Part shown: positions 1-7,966 of the stretch, in pieces
Layout: every line of letters begins with the position of its first letter
How positions within the stretch are numbered: the stretch's first letter is position 1
Source of the DNA: Bacteroidia bacterium
GTDB taxonomy: Bacteria > Bacteroidota > Bacteroidia > Bacteroidales > CAJPTX01
Length of the DNA stretch: 64,000 nucleotides
Reading direction: 5' to 3'
Assembly: GCA_905373475.1 (NCBI GenBank)
Contig: CAJPTC010000001.1
Span: 124,001-188,000, forward strand
Made by a program: the position numbers and the translations under genes
The notes under the pieces: generated by a model
Databases searched by the model: none
The model's input: the letters and a program-made list of their open reading frames with translations, nothing else
Told to the model about the DNA's origin: nothing

Positions 1-497
1 AGCAGTGGCTTGTCGTATTCGTCTATGAGCACTACGACTTGCTGCCCTGTTTTTTCGTAGGCACGACGAATAATATAGGTAAATCGTTCTTCAGGCGCTT
101 TGCTTATCCTTTCCAGATTGAATTCTTCTTCCCACTGTTGTAAGTTTAGCGCCAATCGTTCTATAAGCGCCTCTTCATTCTCATAGTTCTTGGCATTCAA
201 ATCTAGGTACAATACAGGGTACTGCATCCATGCTTCTCGTCCTTCTTGTTTTGCCAGCTCCTCTTCGGCTTCCTCAAGGTATAGCCCTTTGAAGAGTTCG
301 CGCTTTCCTTGGAAGTAGGCTGCAAGTGTAGAGAGGAGCAGACTTTTTCCAAATCGCCGTGGGCGGCTTAAAAAATAGACGCGACTTTGCGAGACAAGCT
401 GATAGATGTAGCGAGTCTTATCTATGTATACAAAATCATTTTCTTGTAAGATTTGGAAGCTTTGTGTGCCCACAGGCATTTTGCGCACTGTTGTCAT
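1..497 (-). CDS. AAA-ATPase / PD-(D/E)XK (DUF1703-type) protein, 5' part only
   Basis: The gene runs off the left edge, so only about 165 N-terminal residues are visible. They match the paralogue at 27093-28703 almost residue for residue: PVGTQSFQ, YIDKTRYI, the Walker A region SRPRRFGKS, then LAAYFQGKRELFKGLYLEEA and VVVLIDEYDKP as Walker B. The family joins an AAA-type ATPase to a C-terminal PD-(D/E)XK nuclease-like domain; its biological role is not established. I place the start at the ATG at 497 (MTTVRKMPVG) because CAGGAAA lies just before it, as in the paralogue; an internal ATG at 479 is possible. Often multicopy in Bacteroidota. Family call sure, function unknown. Confidence 0.85.
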   Translation of the reverse strand, partial: MTTVRKMPVGTQSFQILQENDFVYIDKTRYIYQLVSQSRVYFLSRPRRFGKSLLLSTLAAYFQGKRELFKGLYLEEAEEELAKQEGREAWMQYPVLYLDLNAKNYENEEALIERLALNLQQWEEEFNLERISKAPEERFTYIIRRAYEKTGQQVVVLIDEYDKPL

Positions 498-519
498 TTT
501 CCTGCCCTGATTTTCTACA

Positions 520-527
520 CTAAGGTA
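520..527 (-). promoter_or_regulatory. Putative -7 box of the AAA-ATPase gene
   Basis: On the minus strand this reads TACCTTAG, one base from the Bacteroidota -7 consensus TAnnTTTG. It lies 23 bp before the proposed start at 497. The same octamer lies at nearly the same distance (22 bp) before the paralogue at 28703, with matching flanking bases. Conservation between the two copies is the main support. Confidence 0.45.
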
Positions 528-656
528 GGGAAAATTGGGCGGCTTTTTCCTGCACAGAGGTTTCATTCGTGTATGGGAAAAAAGGTAGAAACGTTTGTAC
601 AGTCGTTTGAATTCCCTACTTGGCATTATTTTTACGCCGCAAACAGTGGAGGTTTT

Positions 657-2144
657 ATGGCGGAAACAGTTGTTATTGTAGGCGGTGGCGTAGGGGGGCT
701 TACAACCGGGGCGCTTCTTGCAAAGGAGGGATATAAGGTTACTGTACTCGAAAAGAATGCAACGATTGGTGGCGGGTTGCAAACTTTTCACCGTAATGGA
801 ATAGACTATGTAACTGGGATGCACATCGTGGGAGGTTTTCATCCGAATGGTGTGCTGTATCGTATCTGCAAGTATTTAGGAATCATTGATCAACTTAAGT
901 TAGTGCCCGTTGATGCGGAATGCATGGATCAGATTGCGTACGCCTCGGATGGTCGGTTATACAAGATAGCCTCGGGACGAAGTGGCTTTATAGACAGTTT
1001 AACTAGCTATTTTCCGCAAGAGCACGACAATATTGTTCGTTATCTGGACACGATGTACGAGATGGCGGGGCAGCTAGATCATTTCAATTTGCGCCCTACG
1101 TCGGATGATCTCTTTCAATTTCCCCCTGAGTTTTTTATGCCCGCGGATGAATTTATAAATCAGTTTACCGAAGAACCGCGCTTGCGCGATCTGTTCGCCT
1201 ATATGAACTCGTTGCACGGCGCTATTCGTGGCAAAACACCCGCCTATATACATGCTCTACTGAATGTATTTTACATAGAGGGGGTAGCGCGCTTTGTGGG
1301 AGGCTCATTTCAGCTCGCAAAAGCTTTGTGTGGTGTTATTCGTGCGCACGGTGGCGAAGTGTTTACAAATGCGGAAGTGACGCATATTGCGGTGCATGAG
1401 CGGAACATTACGTACATCGAGATAGAGAAGGGGCAGCGTTTTCAAGCAGATCATTACATATCTGCGGTTCACGTGAACGAACTGCTACGCGTGATTGATA
1501 ATTCGGCCTTTCCAAAATCGTTTTTCAATCGGGTACGTTCGATCCCCAATACCTATTCGGCTTTTTTCGTATTCATCGAATTGAAGGAAGGTACGTTCCC
1601 ATACATAAATCACACGTGCTATTACGAGCAAGATTATGGACTGATATGGGAGCTTGAGGTGTATAACGAAGAGTGGCCACGTAGTTTCATGTATATGACG
1701 CCTCCTGTTGAGAATCAGGGCGAGTGGGCTACACACCTCGTAGTAAATGTTGTGATGCCTTATGATGCTGTGCGTAAGTGGGAGAACACGGAAACAGGGA
1801 AGCGGGGTACAGATTATGAAATGTGGAAGCAGGAGCGTGTGGAGAAGGTGCTAGACCGTTTTGAAGAACTCTACCCCGATTTTCGTTCCAAAATCAGGCG
1901 AGTTTATGCTGCTTCGCCTCTTACTGTGCGAGACTATTATCATAGTACCGAGGGGGCTATCTATGGCTATGCTAAGGACTGTCAGAATATAATGCTATCC
2001 CAGATCTCTATTTTCACCAAGGTAAAGAACCTACTCCTAACAGGGCAGTGTATTCGTTTGCATGGTATATGCGGTGTACCTCTTACCGCAATAAGTACAG
2101 TGGAAGCGCTTATAGGGCGCAACAAGATTATTGAAAAATTGTAA
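657..2144 (+). CDS. FAD-dependent oxidoreductase, CrtI / retinol-saturase-like
   Basis: A 495-residue protein that opens with a dinucleotide-binding fold: VVIVGGGVGGLTTGALLAKE (GxGxxG plus the following helix), then VLEKN, the acidic end of the ADP-ribose site. The C-terminal segment LLLTGQCIRLHGICGVPL is the FAD-contacting end typical of phytoene desaturases, carotenoid isomerases and retinol saturases. Such enzymes reduce, desaturate or isomerise conjugated polyenes or isoprenoids. The ATG at 657 is chosen because GGAGG sits 6 bases before it and the Rossmann fold starts at once; the reading frame is open back to 453 but that stretch does not look like protein. First gene of a four-gene operon. 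The substrate cannot be told from the sequence. Confidence 0.85.
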   Translation: MAETVVIVGGGVGGLTTGALLAKEGYKVTVLEKNATIGGGLQTFHRNGIDYVTGMHIVGGFHPNGVLYRICKYLGIIDQLKLVPVDAECMDQIAYASDGRLYKIASGRSGFIDSLTSYFPQEHDNIVRYLDTMYEMAGQLDHFNLRPTSDDLFQFPPEFFMPADEFINQFTEEPRLRDLFAYMNSLHGAIRGKTPAYIHALLNVFYIEGVARFVGGSFQLAKALCGVIRAHGGEVFTNAEVTHIAVHERNITYIEIEKGQRFQADHYISAVHVNELLRVIDNSAFPKSFFNRVRSIPNTYSAFFVFIELKEGTFPYINHTCYYEQDYGLIWELEVYNEEWPRSFMYMTPPVENQGEWATHLVVNVVMPYDAVRKWENTETGKRGTDYEMWKQERVEKVLDRFEELYPDFRSKIRRVYAASPLTVRDYYHSTEGAIYGYAKDCQNIMLSQISIFTKVKNLLLTGQCIRLHGICGVPLTAISTVEALIGRNKIIEKL

Positions 2145-2148
2145 CGAA

Positions 2149-3108
2149 GTGAAAGCGTTAATCCTAGTTTTATTGTCGGCAGTGTCTGTGTTTACTTTAT
2201 CGGCAGAATCTTTTCGTATTTGGGGAGATGTAAGAGGCGGTGCAAAAAGTGTGACTATGGAAGCTTACCTTCCCGAGGGCGATACGCCGAAGACCGCGAT
2301 TATTGTTTGCCCTGGTGGGAGTTACCACTGGTTAGATAAGGAAAACGAGGGGCGAAAAGTGGGAGAGTGGCTCAAAGTGAATGGAATCGCAGCGTTTGTC
2401 TTGCATTATCGCGTCGCGGGTATTTTTGCCTACTGGTCGCACTATCGGGTGCTGTGGCGTGGCAACCGACATCCAGATATGATTCAGGATGTGCAACGAG
2501 CCATTCAGATCGTTCGCGAAAAGGCAGACGAGTGGGGGATAGATACAAATCGAGTGGGAGTGATGGGTTTTTCCGCAGGCGGGCATTTGGCGGCTATGTC
2601 GGCCATCTACGGACACACAAACTTCCTTACCCAGTTATCGCTACAGCCGAAAGTTAGCGTACGTCCGAACTTTGCTGCCGCTATCTATCCCGTGGTTACT
2701 TTTCATGATAAACGATACGTGCATAAGCGTTCCCGCAAAGGTTTGCTAGGCGAATTGCCCCAATACACGCAGCAGATGCAGGACTCGCTCTCATTGGAAT
2801 TGCATGTAACGGCAGATTGCCCTCCGCTATTCATTCTCAACTGTAAGAATGACCCTATTGTTAAGTATCAAAATAGTGAGTTGCTGGATTCTGCCCTTAC
2901 GGTGTATGATGTCCCCCACAAGTATATACAGTATCAAACGGGTGGACACGGATTCGGCGCGAGCGACGTAAAAGGTACTCCAGAAGCGCGACAATGGCGC
3001 AATGCCTTCTTAGAGTGGTTGCGTGCCCTAGAAGACAAGACCAGCTATGCGCGAAAAAGTGGGGACGTAAAAAACAGTGCCACATCGTTTTACAGCGTAT
3101 CGCTCTGA
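2149..3108 (+). CDS. Exported alpha/beta-hydrolase (esterase/acetyl-xylan-esterase-like)
   Basis: About 319 residues. The GTG at 2149 gives a clean signal peptide (MKALILVLLSAVSVFTLSA); a TTG at 2131 in the same frame would overlap the preceding gene by 14 bases and is the alternative. The stop of the upstream gene is 4 bases before this GTG, so translation is probably coupled. Visible hydrolase features are the oxyanion segment CPGGSYHWL, the nucleophile elbow GFSAGGHLA with the catalytic serine, an acid in CKNDPIVKY, and the histidine in GGHGFG. The family (COG0657-like) cleaves short acyl or acetyl esters. The signal peptide places it in the periplasm or outer membrane, so within the operon it may trim an exported acylated product. 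That role is inference. Confidence 0.82.
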   Translation: MKALILVLLSAVSVFTLSAESFRIWGDVRGGAKSVTMEAYLPEGDTPKTAIIVCPGGSYHWLDKENEGRKVGEWLKVNGIAAFVLHYRVAGIFAYWSHYRVLWRGNRHPDMIQDVQRAIQIVREKADEWGIDTNRVGVMGFSAGGHLAAMSAIYGHTNFLTQLSLQPKVSVRPNFAAAIYPVVTFHDKRYVHKRSRKGLLGELPQYTQQMQDSLSLELHVTADCPPLFILNCKNDPIVKYQNSELLDSALTVYDVPHKYIQYQTGGHGFGASDVKGTPEARQWRNAFLEWLRALEDKTSYARKSGDVKNSATSFYSVSL

Positions 3109-3152
3109 TAGCGGTGCGGCAATACATGTATTGGGTTTCAAGGGGGAGACAG

Positions 3153-4490
3153 ATGTCACAGCTGCAAGATATTGAGTTTCAGTTACCTCTGCAAATTAAG
3201 CTTTTTCAGGAGGAATTACTTCGCAAACAGCTAGCCTATCTACAATCGCACTCGCGCTATTATCAGCGTATGTTTACGGAACATCAAATAGATGTGTCTA
3301 CCATTCGGACTCTGGAAGATTTGCAACGTATTCCATTTACCGAAAAAAAAGATTTACAGCTCTATAACAGTGATTTTCTGTGCGTTCCCAAAGAGAAAAT
3401 TGTAGACTATATCACCACATCGGGCACTTTAGGTGCTCCTGTCACTTTCGGTTGTAGCGATGCCGATCTGGAGCGCTTGGCCTTTAATGAGGCTAAGTCG
3501 TTCGCTTGTGCAGGGCTCGCGCCTGGTAGTGTTGTGCAGCTCATGACAACGCTTGACAAGCGTTTTATGGCGGGGCTGGCATACTTCCTCGGAATCCGAA
3601 AACTGGGCGCTAGTATCATACGTGTCGGGAATGGGATTCCAGAATTGCAGTGGGATACAATTGAACGGATGCGTCCAGACACATTGATGTGCGTACCCTC
3701 GTTTATTCTTCGTCTTATCGAGTATGCACAGGAGCATGGCATCAATTATCAAGACTCGTCGGTAAAGCGAATTATTGGAATAGGAGAGGGGTTGCGGAAT
3801 CAGGACTTTACGCTCAATCTGCTCGGGAGTCGTATTCACGAGAAATGGCCTGAACTGGAATTATTAGCTACCTATTCTAGTACGGAGATGTCGGCTACTT
3901 TTTCCGAATGTCCTTATGGAAAAGGGGGGCATGTGCACCCAGAACTAATCATTGTAGAGATAATAGGAGAGGACAATAATCCTGTTCCCATGGGCGAAGC
4001 TGGCGAGGTGGTTGCAACCACGTTGGGGGTAGAAGCTATGCCGCTATTGCGCTTTCGTACGGGCGATATTGCTTCTATGCATGCCGAACAGTGTGTTTGC
4101 GGAAGGTGGAGTTATCGCCTTTCGCCGCTTGTAGGGCGCAAAAACAACATGATTAAACTTAAGGGGACAACGTTGTATCCTCCTGCCATAAACGATGTGC
4201 TAGACAACGTGCCCTATATAGAAAACTACGTGGTCGTGGTTCGGCTTACGGAGGCTGGGACAGATGAAGTGGTGGTAAAGATTGGTTTAAGAGAGCCGCC
4301 CGAAGACGAGATGCTGCAGGAGGAATTGATAAAGTCGCTCAAAGATAGTTTTCGAGCGCGTATTCGTGTAGCGCCGCAGATTGAGATATGTACGGAAGAA
4401 GAAATCCGAATTATAAACTTTCCGGCTAAAAGCCGAAAGCCTGTAAAGTTTATTGATGAGCGTAATATGCCAGATAAATCTCTGGCGTAA
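3153..4490 (+). CDS. Phenylacetate-CoA-ligase-like AMP-forming enzyme
   Basis: A 445-residue member of the adenylate-forming superfamily, closest by eye to the PaaK branch: N-terminal HSRYYQRMF, P-loop TTSGTLGAPVTFG, A5-type ATYSSTEMSATF, RFRTGDIA, and GRKNNMIKLKGTTLYP leading into the C-terminal lid with a lysine in SRKPVKF. It would activate a carboxylic acid to an acyl-adenylate and pass it to CoA or a carrier. The ATG at 3153 has AGGGGGAG 4 bases upstream; the frame is open further 5' (from 2994) but that part overlaps the hydrolase gene and looks non-coding. Third gene of the operon; 21 bases separate it from the exporter gene. The acid substrate is unknown. Confidence 0.85.
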   Translation: MSQLQDIEFQLPLQIKLFQEELLRKQLAYLQSHSRYYQRMFTEHQIDVSTIRTLEDLQRIPFTEKKDLQLYNSDFLCVPKEKIVDYITTSGTLGAPVTFGCSDADLERLAFNEAKSFACAGLAPGSVVQLMTTLDKRFMAGLAYFLGIRKLGASIIRVGNGIPELQWDTIERMRPDTLMCVPSFILRLIEYAQEHGINYQDSSVKRIIGIGEGLRNQDFTLNLLGSRIHEKWPELELLATYSSTEMSATFSECPYGKGGHVHPELIIVEIIGEDNNPVPMGEAGEVVATTLGVEAMPLLRFRTGDIASMHAEQCVCGRWSYRLSPLVGRKNNMIKLKGTTLYPPAINDVLDNVPYIENYVVVVRLTEAGTDEVVVKIGLREPPEDEMLQEELIKSLKDSFRARIRVAPQIEICTEEEIRIINFPAKSRKPVKFIDERNMPDKSLA

Positions 4491-4511
4491 ACGGGTGCGG
4501 AGTTACAGACC

Positions 4512-6884
4512 ATGTTAACCCGTTTTTTGCTTCGTACATACGACTATTTTGCGGCGCATCGGAAGTTATGCTGGGCGCTTCTGCTCGTTGTTCTTTGTAC
4601 AACCCTATTTTCCTTATTACGCTTAAGCTTTCGTGAGGATATCGCCGATTTCCTCCCTCGCGATCGCAACTACCAATTGTCGGTCTCGGTCTATCAGCGC
4701 TTAAATGCAGCCGACCGAATCTTCTTTCTTTTTCAATTGCGCGATACCACTGCACGCGATCCGCAACGGCTCGTTGAGGCAATTGAACGTTTCTCCGAAT
4801 ATGCCGATTCGTCGGAATGGCAGGTTAGCAGCCTGTTAGATTTTGAAAAAATTGAAGAAGTACGCGATTTTGTTTACCAAAATGCGCCGCTCCTGCTAAG
4901 CGAAGCCGATTATGAGCGCATGGAGCAAAAAATGAATCCAGACTCTGTGCGTGCTACGATTGAACGCGACAAAACCTTGTTGCTTTTTCCTGTAGGCGGC
5001 TTTATGAGTCAGAGCGTTGCGCAAGACCCGTTAGATCTTTTTTCGCCACTCTTTTCGCGTCTCTTTGCGAGTATGCCTACGACGCGGTACGAGATGCACG
5101 AGGGATATGTCTTTTCTCCCGACGACAAATTTGCGCTTGCCGTAATGCATTCCCCTTTTGGGGCAAGTGAAACCAATAGGAATACAGAACTTCTTCAAGA
5201 AATCAAGCATACTATTTCGCGTCTGGAAACAGAATTCTCGGATATCGAGATTCATCTAACAGGCGTGCCAGTAGTCTCGGTAGATAATGCGCAGCAGATT
5301 AAGAAAGACGGTGTTTTGGCGCTCACTATAGCTGCCTTGCTCATCCTCCCTTTACTTTTCTATATGCTCCGTCGTCTCCGTTACCTCCTTTTAATTCTCC
5401 TTTCGCTTGCTTTTGGCTGGCTCATTGCCTTAGCCGCAATGGCATGGGGACGTGGCGAGGTTTCGCTCATAGTGCTCGGTATTGCTTCTGTCATAAGTGG
5501 AATTGCCGTAAACTATCCACTGCATTTTTTGTCGCACCTTGCTTACAAAGGTTCGCCCCGAGCCGTTTTAGCCGATATTGTAGAGCCTCTCGTTATCGGC
5601 AATGTTACCACTGTTGGCGCTTTTGCAGCTCTTATTCCACTGGATTCTACAGCACTACGCGATCTTGGGCTCTTTGCAGCTTTTATGCTCGTAGGCACAA
5701 TCCTCTTTGTTGTCTTCTTTTTGCCTCACCTTGTCGGAGGGCGCTTTGTCAATGGCAAGCAAGAGCAACCTACGTATGACGATGAAGAGTACATTCCTCA
5801 GTATCCCAAAAACAAGTTCGTAATAGCAGTGCTACTTATTCTAACGCTGGTACTTGGCTATTTTAGCCTCTCCACCGAGTTTGACACTGATGTACGCAAT
5901 ATCAATTATCTAACCAACGAACAAAAGGAGCTGTTGGATGAATTGGCCTCGCTACAACAAGAATCGTCAGATTCCACGCAAATCTATTATACAATAGCGG
6001 ATAGTACGTTAGATGCTGCTTTAGAACGTACTGTGCGCGATTTCCCAGATATACTCATTGCAGGGGGTAAGACGCAAGCGGAACGACTTGAGCGTTGGAA
6101 TGCGTTTGTAGAACGCCATCGCGACGTATTGGAAGAAACGTTACCACAGGTTTGGGAACAAGAAGGTTTCTTGCCCTGCGGATTTGAGGCCTATCGTTCT
6201 TCAAAAAAGCAGCTGTCCCTGTCAGATTTTGCCCCTCTTCGCGAGATCGGAGTAGGCAATCGTATTGTAGATAGTACCGTGGTCGTGGTTAGAAAAGAGG
6301 CGCTTGCTGAGGCAGAAAGTTTAGTAGCACAGTTTAACACGAAGAATCCAGAACACTACTTTGCTTTTAACGTGCAAAGCATGAATTCGGCAGTGGCACG
6401 TTCGTTAGCCGACAATTTCAATTACATAGGGTTTGTATGCGGGGCTATTGTATTTCTCTTTTTGTGGATTTCGTTCCGAAAACTGCAATATGCCTTGATA
6501 GCCTTCCTCCCCATGCTAGTCTCTTGGCTTTGGATATTGGGAACAATGCATTTGCTTGGTATGCGCTTCAATCTGGTGAATATTATTCTTGCAACTTTTA
6601 TATTCGGTCAGGGAGACGACTATAGCATATTTATTACCGAGGGACTTATTTACGAGTACACCTATCATCGGCGTATGCTAGCGCATTACAAGCGGAGTAT
6701 CTTTTTCTCTGCGGCTATCATGTTTATTGGCATGGGAAGCCTTATAGTAGCCAGTCACCCCGCTCTTCGTAGTTTAGGCGAGATAACCATTGTAGGCATG
6801 GCGTCAGTAGTAGCTCTTACTTACATCATTCCGCCTCTTGTCTTCGGTTTGTTTATGCGTTTTTGGGCTACAACGAAGAAATAG
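4512..6884 (+). CDS. RND-superfamily MMPL-type exporter
   Basis: A 790-residue inner-membrane protein with the duplicated layout of MMPL/RND lipid exporters. TM1 is at about residues 18-38, followed by a roughly 225-residue soluble loop beginning FREDIADFLPRD. A block of five helices follows (about 268-410), then TM7 (about 437-455), a second large loop, and a final five-helix block (about 640-785) with FGQGDDYSIFITEGL, the acidic proton-relay region. Relatives export lipids or polyene-lipids (for example HpnN, and the exporters of aryl-polyene and flexirubin clusters). It ends the operon that begins at 657 and is the best clue that the product is a membrane-bound lipid-like compound. Confidence 0.85.
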   Translation: MLTRFLLRTYDYFAAHRKLCWALLLVVLCTTLFSLLRLSFREDIADFLPRDRNYQLSVSVYQRLNAADRIFFLFQLRDTTARDPQRLVEAIERFSEYADSSEWQVSSLLDFEKIEEVRDFVYQNAPLLLSEADYERMEQKMNPDSVRATIERDKTLLLFPVGGFMSQSVAQDPLDLFSPLFSRLFASMPTTRYEMHEGYVFSPDDKFALAVMHSPFGASETNRNTELLQEIKHTISRLETEFSDIEIHLTGVPVVSVDNAQQIKKDGVLALTIAALLILPLLFYMLRRLRYLLLILLSLAFGWLIALAAMAWGRGEVSLIVLGIASVISGIAVNYPLHFLSHLAYKGSPRAVLADIVEPLVIGNVTTVGAFAALIPLDSTALRDLGLFAAFMLVGTILFVVFFLPHLVGGRFVNGKQEQPTYDDEEYIPQYPKNKFVIAVLLILTLVLGYFSLSTEFDTDVRNINYLTNEQKELLDELASLQQESSDSTQIYYTIADSTLDAALERTVRDFPDILIAGGKTQAERLERWNAFVERHRDVLEETLPQVWEQEGFLPCGFEAYRSSKKQLSLSDFAPLREIGVGNRIVDSTVVVVRKEALAEAESLVAQFNTKNPEHYFAFNVQSMNSAVARSLADNFNYIGFVCGAIVFLFLWISFRKLQYALIAFLPMLVSWLWILGTMHLLGMRFNLVNIILATFIFGQGDDYSIFITEGLIYEYTYHRRMLAHYKRSIFFSAAIMFIGMGSLIVASHPALRSLGEITIVGMASVVALTYIIPPLVFGLFMRFWATTKK

Positions 6885-7026
6885 CTTGGTGCGTGGTCTT
6901 GTGGGAATTAACCTAATTTTTATCCCTAAACTTGCGCTGACAGTGCTATATGCTAGTTCAATTTTCATTGTCAACGCTGTACCTATTCGCATTATCTCCT
7001 TTTTTACTGCTAGCATAATACAATTA

Positions 7027-7064
7027 AGCCCAAGGTATCACAACATCGTGCGATTCCTTGGGCT
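7027..7064. terminator. Hairpin between convergent genes, possible bidirectional terminator
   Basis: AGCCCAAGG (7027-7035) and CCTTGGGCT (7056-7064) form a perfect 9-bp stem, with further CAC/GTG pairing inside the loop. It lies between the ends of the plus-strand exporter gene and the minus-strand ribE. There is no clear T-run, so terminator function is only likely. The rest of 6885-7135 shows nothing I recognise. Confidence 0.4.
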
Positions 7065-7135
7065 AGTAATAACGACGAGTTTAAGCTATTTGTGTCAGCA
7101 GTAACAAAAATGTTACTTGCCTCTCTGTTCGCCTC

Positions 7136-7726
7136 CTACTTCAGCGCCTCCATATATTGCCCCACGTATTTCCCGATGATGTCAAACTCGAGATTAACAA
7201 TTGTTCCTTCCTTGAAGGTATGGAAGTTCGTATGCTCATGCGTGTAGGGTATGATCGCCACTTGAAAACCTCCTCTCTTTGAGTTTACTACCGTGAGGCT
7301 TACTCCGTTCACCGTGATAGAGCCTTTCTCTACTGTCAGCATCCCAGGGTGTGGTTCATACTCGAAGGTGTATATCCAACTCCCATCCGCAGGCTCTACC
7401 TTCATGCAGCGTGCGGTCTGATCTACGTGCCCCTGAACAATGTGCCCATCCAGACGCCCATCCAGCTTCATGCTCCGCTCTAGGTTTACCTCGCTCCCAA
7501 CAGTTAGTAACCCTAGGTTTGATTTGCGTAACGTTTCATCGATAGCGGTAACTACGTAGTGCTTAGGCTGTAAGTCTACTACTGTCAGACATACGCCGTT
7601 ATGCGCCATGCTTTGGTCTATTTTCAATTCATTGATGAATGAGCAACTCACCGAAAGATGGACATTGCCACCCTCGCGTTGAATATTCTGAACGATGCCT
7701 ATTTCCTCTATGATTCCTGAGAACAT
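7136..7726 (-). CDS. ribE: Riboflavin synthase, alpha subunit
   Basis: A 196-residue protein built from the two tandem lumazine-binding barrels of this enzyme. The first starts MFSGIIEEIG with HNGVCLTVV; the second begins at about residue 95 (LDGHIVQGHVDQTARC) and carries TVNGVSLTVV. It dismutates two 6,7-dimethyl-8-ribityllumazine molecules to riboflavin plus a pyrimidine in the cytoplasm. Length and both motifs are normal for the family, and the start is fixed by the universal MFSGI opening. It stands alone here, convergent with the exporter operon; no other rib gene or FMN riboswitch is visible. Confidence 0.97.
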   Translation of the reverse strand: MFSGIIEEIGIVQNIQREGGNVHLSVSCSFINELKIDQSMAHNGVCLTVVDLQPKHYVVTAIDETLRKSNLGLLTVGSEVNLERSMKLDGRLDGHIVQGHVDQTARCMKVEPADGSWIYTFEYEPHPGMLTVEKGSITVNGVSLTVVNSKRGGFQVAIIPYTHEHTNFHTFKEGTIVNLEFDIIGKYVGQYMEALK

Positions 7727-7757
7727 TGTACTTCAACTTTTTTGTACTGTATATTTG

Positions 7758-7765
7758 CAAAATTA
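7758..7765 (-). promoter_or_regulatory. Putative -7 box of ribE
   Basis: The minus strand reads TAATTTTG, an exact TAnnTTTG match, 32 bp before the ribE start. No TTTG lies at the ideal 19-bp spacing, so only the -7 element is supported. On the plus strand of the same gap (7727-7966), TAAATTTG at 7887-7894 could serve the gene at 7967, also without a matching -33 element. Confidence 0.45.
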
Positions 7766-7966
7766 ACCTTTCACATTGAGATGACGTACAATGTAGGGTC
7801 AGATGTTCATCAATGGAAATGTACATTCCAAGACTTCAAATTCTAAGTATATTCTGCAACGCAAACGGGCAATTCAATTTTGGCTTTAAATTTGCGTTTC
7901 TAAGTTTTAGGAGAGGTAGGTTTCGTCCTCTCTGTTTTTAGGGTGTAAATTATAAAGTGTAATTCT

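Noticed and set aside
453..656. N-terminal extension of the FAD enzyme
   Set aside because: The open frame before 657 overlaps the AAA-ATPase gene on the other strand and lacks protein character; GGAGG fixes the ATG at 657.
2994..3152. N-terminal extension of the CoA-ligase-like protein
   Set aside because: It overlaps the hydrolase gene in another frame; AGGGGGAG before 3153 marks the start.
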